Source of the DNA: Nitrincola salilacus
GTDB taxonomy: Bacteria > Pseudomonadota > Gammaproteobacteria > Pseudomonadales > Balneatricaceae
NCBI RefSeq assembly: GCF_046271865.1
Contig: NZ_CP176580.1
Coordinates: 4,753,509-4,817,508 of the forward strand
DNA length: 64,000 nucleotides
Direction: 5' to 3'
In this document: positions 60,797 to 64,000 of the stretch, piece by piece
Layout of the letters: each line of letters opens with the position of its first letter
Numbering within the stretch: the first letter of the stretch is position 1
Notes under the pieces: model-generated
Databases searched by the model: none
What the model was told of the DNA's origin: nothing
Seen by the model: only the letters and a program-made list of their open reading frames with translations
Program-made: the position numbers and the translations under genes

Positions 60797-62488
60797 TCAG
60801 GCCTTGGCTGGTTTTGTTTCTTCTTTTTCGATCTGCTTGGTGATTACATACTGCTGTGTAATTGACAGTATGTTGTTGACCAGCCAGTACAGAACCAGAC
60901 CGGCAGGGAACCAGAGGAAGAAGAAGGTGAAAATGATCGGCAGCATCTTCATTATCTTGGCCTGCATCGGGTCCGGTGGTGTCGGGTTCAACTTCTGCTG
61001 CAGGAACATGGTGATACCCATGAGGATCGGCAGGATAAAGTAGGGGTCCATCACCGAGAGATCCTGGATATAGCCGAAGAAAGGCGCGTGGCGCAGCTCA
61101 ACCGACTCCATCAGTACCCAGTAGAGTGCGATGAAGACCGGCATCTGGGCGACGATTGGCAAACAACCACCCAGCGGATTGATCTTCTCACGCTTGTACA
61201 GCGTCATCATCTCTTGGGACATCTTCTGGCGATCATCGCCATACAGCTCTTTCATGCGCATCATTTCAGGACCGAATTTGCGCATTTTGGCCATGGAGCG
61301 GAAAGCTTTGGCATTGAGATGGAACAGCGCGAGCTTGACCACAACAGTGATGCCGATAATAGCCAGACCCCAGTTGCCTACGATGCCCTGAATGAACGTC
61401 AGCAGCCAGTACAGCGGATAGGCAATCCACCACAGCCATCCGTAGTCGACGGTCAACTTCAGGTTTTCGGCTGTAGCGATCAGTTGATCCTGATCCTTTG
61501 GACCAATAAATAAGTTAGCACTTACTGCGGTTGTTTGTCCCGGCATGACCTCAAATGAGGGGGACAGGAATCCCGCAATGTACTGATTATTGATCTTGCG
61601 CGTCAGATAAGTGTAATCCGCTCCCGCTGAGGGTATCCACGCACTCAGGAAGTAATGCTGCAGCATGGCTACCCAGCCATCCGTACTGATTTCACGGAAG
61701 GCTCCCTTATCCATATCCTTGAAGGTAACCTTCTGATACTTGTTGTCTGCCGTTGAAAATACAGCGCCAAGATAGGAAGACATTGCCAGAGCGGAAGATG
61801 AGGTCGGATCAGAGGTGTTATCACGCTTCAACTGCCCAAAGAGGATGCCCTGGAAGGGGGTGTCGCTCTGGTTGTTGACCTGGTAATCCATCTCGATATT
61901 GTAGCTGCCACGCGTAAATGTGAAACGCTTGGTGTATTCGATACCCTTGTCATCAACATGGATCAGATCCACAGACAGCTGATCCTGGTCACCCATCTGG
62001 TAACTGGTCTGCGTGCTTGTGAACAGGGGGCGGCCTTCCGGATTTGCATCGGGGCCGTCACGACCGACCAGCCCGCTTTGCGCGACATAGACACGGCTGT
62101 TGGTCTGTTCCAGCAGTACAAACGGCTGGTCAGAATCGATCTGTGCCTTGTGCTCGAGTAGCGCGGTACGAATGATGTCACCACCGCGAGCGTCGATCGT
62201 CAGATCCAGCAGGTCGGTTTTGATATTGATAAACTGCGTTTGCTCAGTCTGCGCAGCGGCAGGTGTCGTCGGCACGACTGCTTCAGATACGGCGCTGGGA
62301 ACGTCGCCAGTGGTCTGAGTAGTGTCGATTTGCGGAATTTCGGATTGAGGTGCGCCACTGTAAGCAGAAATAGTGGCCTGCTCTGTCGGAATCTGCGGCG
62401 GCTGGTTATAGTCATTATTCCACTGCAGAACGATCAGGTAGGTGATCAGGGCCAGGGCTGAAATTAATATGACTCGCTGTACATCCAT
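60797..62488 (-). CDS. yidC: Membrane protein insertase YidC
   Basis: A 563-residue inner-membrane insertase, with an N-terminal signal-anchor helix ('VILISALALITYLIVLQW'), a large periplasmic domain, and the C-terminal five-helix Oxa1 core ('NWGLAIIGITVVVKLALFHLNAKAFRSMAKM', 'GGCLPIVAQMPVFIALYWVL'). It inserts Fo c and other membrane proteins. It starts 17 bp after rnpA; the yidD gene that usually stands between them is missing. Confidence 0.97.
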   Translation of the reverse strand: MDVQRVILISALALITYLIVLQWNNDYNQPPQIPTEQATISAYSGAPQSEIPQIDTTQTTGDVPSAVSEAVVPTTPAAAQTEQTQFINIKTDLLDLTIDARGGDIIRTALLEHKAQIDSDQPFVLLEQTNSRVYVAQSGLVGRDGPDANPEGRPLFTSTQTSYQMGDQDQLSVDLIHVDDKGIEYTKRFTFTRGSYNIEMDYQVNNQSDTPFQGILFGQLKRDNTSDPTSSSALAMSSYLGAVFSTADNKYQKVTFKDMDKGAFREISTDGWVAMLQHYFLSAWIPSAGADYTYLTRKINNQYIAGFLSPSFEVMPGQTTAVSANLFIGPKDQDQLIATAENLKLTVDYGWLWWIAYPLYWLLTFIQGIVGNWGLAIIGITVVVKLALFHLNAKAFRSMAKMRKFGPEMMRMKELYGDDRQKMSQEMMTLYKREKINPLGGCLPIVAQMPVFIALYWVLMESVELRHAPFFGYIQDLSVMDPYFILPILMGITMFLQQKLNPTPPDPMQAKIMKMLPIIFTFFFLWFPAGLVLYWLVNNILSITQQYVITKQIEKEETKPAKA

Positions 62489-62505
62489 CGCGATAGAACC
62501 ATTAG

Positions 62506-62877
62506 TTAATTTGATTGGATTTTCGACGCTTTCTTACTCAATCGGGCCCAGTTGCGATTCATCAGTTGAAAAAGTGCAACGTTATCAAGCTTGTCCAGAT
62601 CCTTACGTGCAAGGATCACCATATCAATATTGGGCAGATTGTGCTGATTGAGGCGAAAAGACTCGCGAATGATACGCCGAACGCGGTTACGTTTAACAGC
62701 CCGACGGATATTTTTTTTGGAAATGACGAAACCTATCCTGGGATGGTCTAGGTCATTAGGTGAGGCCAGTATCAACAGGGGCTGCTCAGAGACCTTGAGA
62801 ACGGCTCCGTCGAATACTCGTTTGAAGTCCCCGCCAGTCAAGAGTCTTAACTGGCGGGGGTATCCGAAATCGGCCAT
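62506..62877 (-). CDS. rnpA: Ribonuclease P protein component
   Basis: A 123-residue basic protein that helps the RNase P RNA cut the 5' leader from tRNA precursors. The signature 'IGFVISKKNIRRAVKRNRVRRIIRESFR' is clear. It is 26 bp after rpmH and upstream of yidC. Confidence 0.95.
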   Translation of the reverse strand: MADFGYPRQLRLLTGGDFKRVFDGAVLKVSEQPLLILASPNDLDHPRIGFVISKKNIRRAVKRNRVRRIIRESFRLNQHNLPNIDMVILARKDLDKLDNVALFQLMNRNWARLSKKASKIQSN

Positions 62878-62903
62878 TCAGTCGATTAACCTTAGAGCAG
62901 CTA

Positions 62904-63038
62904 TTATACAGCCAGCTCGTGACGGCCTTTGGCGCGACGACGGTTAAGGACCTGACGGCCGTTTTTGGTTGCCATGCGAGCACGGAAACCGTGTGTACGA
63001 GCGCGTTTTAATACGCTAGGTTGGAATGTTCTTTTCAT
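62904..63038 (-). CDS. rpmH: 50S ribosomal protein L34
   Basis: A 44-residue, very basic protein starting 'MKRTFQPSVLKRARTHGF' and containing 'ATKNGRQVLNRRRAKGR'. It is nearly identical to L34 of other gammaproteobacteria. It heads the operon with rnpA and yidC and diverges from dnaA. Confidence 0.98.
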   Translation of the reverse strand: MKRTFQPSVLKRARTHGFRARMATKNGRQVLNRRRAKGRHELAV

Positions 63039-63496
63039 TGCCCCGTCCTGCTTTGCGTTTAGTCCGTGAATGTGGCTGGTAAATCCACGATAAAAATCAG
63101 ACGCGAAATTATAGGTGACCAGGCCGTACGATGCAAATGGTTTCAGCGCGATATTCCTTTTATTATGCTTGAATCGCCCACGGAAAAGGAGTTGGAGCAG
63201 AATATTATGGATCGGTTACCCACAGCTATTGTGAGACGCTCCTGTGCATAACTTGCAATATTTATGTAAAATCAGCTTGCTGCTCGAGGGTTTTGCTGTT
63301 TATAAGCTGTGCGCTGTTTTCAGTGCTCAGTGTTTAAGCGATTGTTGTTAAATACCATTGTCTATTTATTCGAGGAAGTTGATAAAAAATGGCGCCTGTT
63401 TGTGGATAACTTGCCTCTGACGTTATAGAATAGCCGACAGTTTATTTTGCTTTGATTCGGCGTCGGCGTTGTCGGCCGTGCACAGGGGGTTACAGG
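63039..63496. promoter_or_regulatory. rpmH-dnaA divergent promoter region with DnaA boxes
   Basis: This 458-bp gap holds no gene. On the minus strand TATAAT (63108-63113) with TTTGCA (63132-63137), 18 bp apart, suits rpmH. DnaA boxes: TTACCCACA 63216-63224 (one mismatch), TGTGCATAA 63243-63251 (reverse, matches TTATNCACA) and TGTGGATAA 63401-63409 (reverse, perfect). The last overlaps the -35 of a possible dnaA promoter (TTGTGG 63400-63405, TATAGA 63424-63429), so DnaA could repress its own gene. In Pseudomonas this same gap is oriC. Confidence 0.65.
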
Positions 63497-64000
63497 ATGT
63501 CTGAAGAGTTATGGGAGCACTGCCTTTCCAGTCTCCGGGAGGAGTTTCCTGCTCAACAGTTCAATACCTGGATACGTCCACTGCGTCTTGCTGAAATTCA
63601 AACGGAGTTGCTGGTGCTGTTCGCCCCGAATCGGTTTGTTAAGGACTGGGTCAATGACAAGTATCTGGCGCGTATCCGTCAGGTGTTCAGCGATGTAGCG
63701 GGCAGTGTCAGTGTGGATGTCAGGCTTGAAGTGGAGACTCTGAATGCGCCTGCTCGTGCCGGGGGCTATCAAGAGCGTTTTGGTTCTCAGGCTCCTTCTC
63801 CTGCATTGAGATCCTCTGTGTCGATGATGTCCTCCGACCGTGAGTCTGCACCTTCAGGGCTTTATCCTCAACGCTCGGCTCCGTCCAGCCAGCCGCCCAT
63901 GCCTGTTCCTGCTCAGAGTGCGCTTCAGAATACCAATCAGTCTTCCGGTGAATTGAACTCTCAGCAAGGTGCTTCATCTTTTGGTGCCGGTTTTTCTTCC
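63497..64000 (+). CDS. dnaA: Chromosomal replication initiator DnaA, N-terminal part
   Basis: The first 168 codons of dnaA, cut by the window end. Domain I is seen ('SEELWEHCLSSLREEFPAQQFNTWIRPL', 'APNRFVKDWVNDKYLARI'), followed by a long, flexible, Ser/Gln/Pro-rich domain II. The ATP-binding AAA+ and DNA-binding domains lie beyond the edge. The ATG at 63497 has a G-rich ribosome-binding site (AGGGGG) seven bases upstream. The low-complexity linker is long compared with E. coli. Confidence 0.95.
   Translation, partial: MSEELWEHCLSSLREEFPAQQFNTWIRPLRLAEIQTELLVLFAPNRFVKDWVNDKYLARIRQVFSDVAGSVSVDVRLEVETLNAPARAGGYQERFGSQAPSPALRSSVSMMSSDRESAPSGLYPQRSAPSSQPPMPVPAQSALQNTNQSSGELNSQQGASSFGAGFSS

Overview
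The window is chromosomal DNA of a gammaproteobacterium, most likely a marine or saline member of the Oceanospirillales/Pseudomonadales side of the class. This rests on the gene order (glmS-glmU, atpC-atpI, parB-parA-rsmG-mnmG, and mnmE-yidC-rnpA-rpmH next to dnaA), the protein sequences, and the Mrp antiporter and TRAP transporter. It spans the replication-origin neighbourhood: dnaA starts at the right edge, and a second DnaA-box cluster with an AT-rich flank lies beside mnmG.

Left to right: 0-3.7 kb holds the end of an AraC-type regulator and a hydroxyproline catabolic set (imine reductase, Ser/Cys-type proline racemase-superfamily enzyme, DapA-family deaminase). A ParE/Phd-type toxin-antitoxin pair follows, then glmS and glmU, a TrmB-like regulator with a coupled HSL-type esterase, the F1Fo ATP synthase operon (atpI-B-E-F-H-A-G-D-C, minus strand), parB-parA, rsmG and mnmG. 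The 21.2-21.7 kb gap looks like oriC. From 21.7 to 40.2 kb come a class III aminotransferase, a P5C-reductase-like protein, a seven-gene Mrp Na+/H+ antiporter operon, pxpABC (5-oxoprolinase) divergent from a DctPQM TRAP transporter with a MarR regulator, and several small or membrane proteins.

From about 41.4 to 59.3 kb, on the minus strand, lies a defence island. It contains an oversized Gabija-like pair (OLD-type ATPase/TOPRIM nuclease plus UvrD-like helicase), a broken DUF411 gene, a 1226-aa STAND-type P-loop protein of unrecognised family, an OLD-like AAA/TOPRIM protein, and a type I restriction-modification operon (HTH-hsdR-hsdM-AlbA_2/Schlafen-like-hsdS). The island abuts the 3' end of mnmE, which is the SGI1-type attachment site. 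An imperfect copy (15 of 18 bases) of that site, in the same orientation, lies at 41374-41391 and gives a plausible island boundary, but no integrase is visible.

From 59.3 kb to the end, the conserved mnmE, yidC, rnpA and rpmH (without yidD) lead to the dnaA promoter, which carries DnaA boxes. In many relatives mnmE and mnmG are adjacent; here about 38 kb of metabolic and defence genes separate them. No rRNA, tRNA, CRISPR array, transposase or integrase was recognised.
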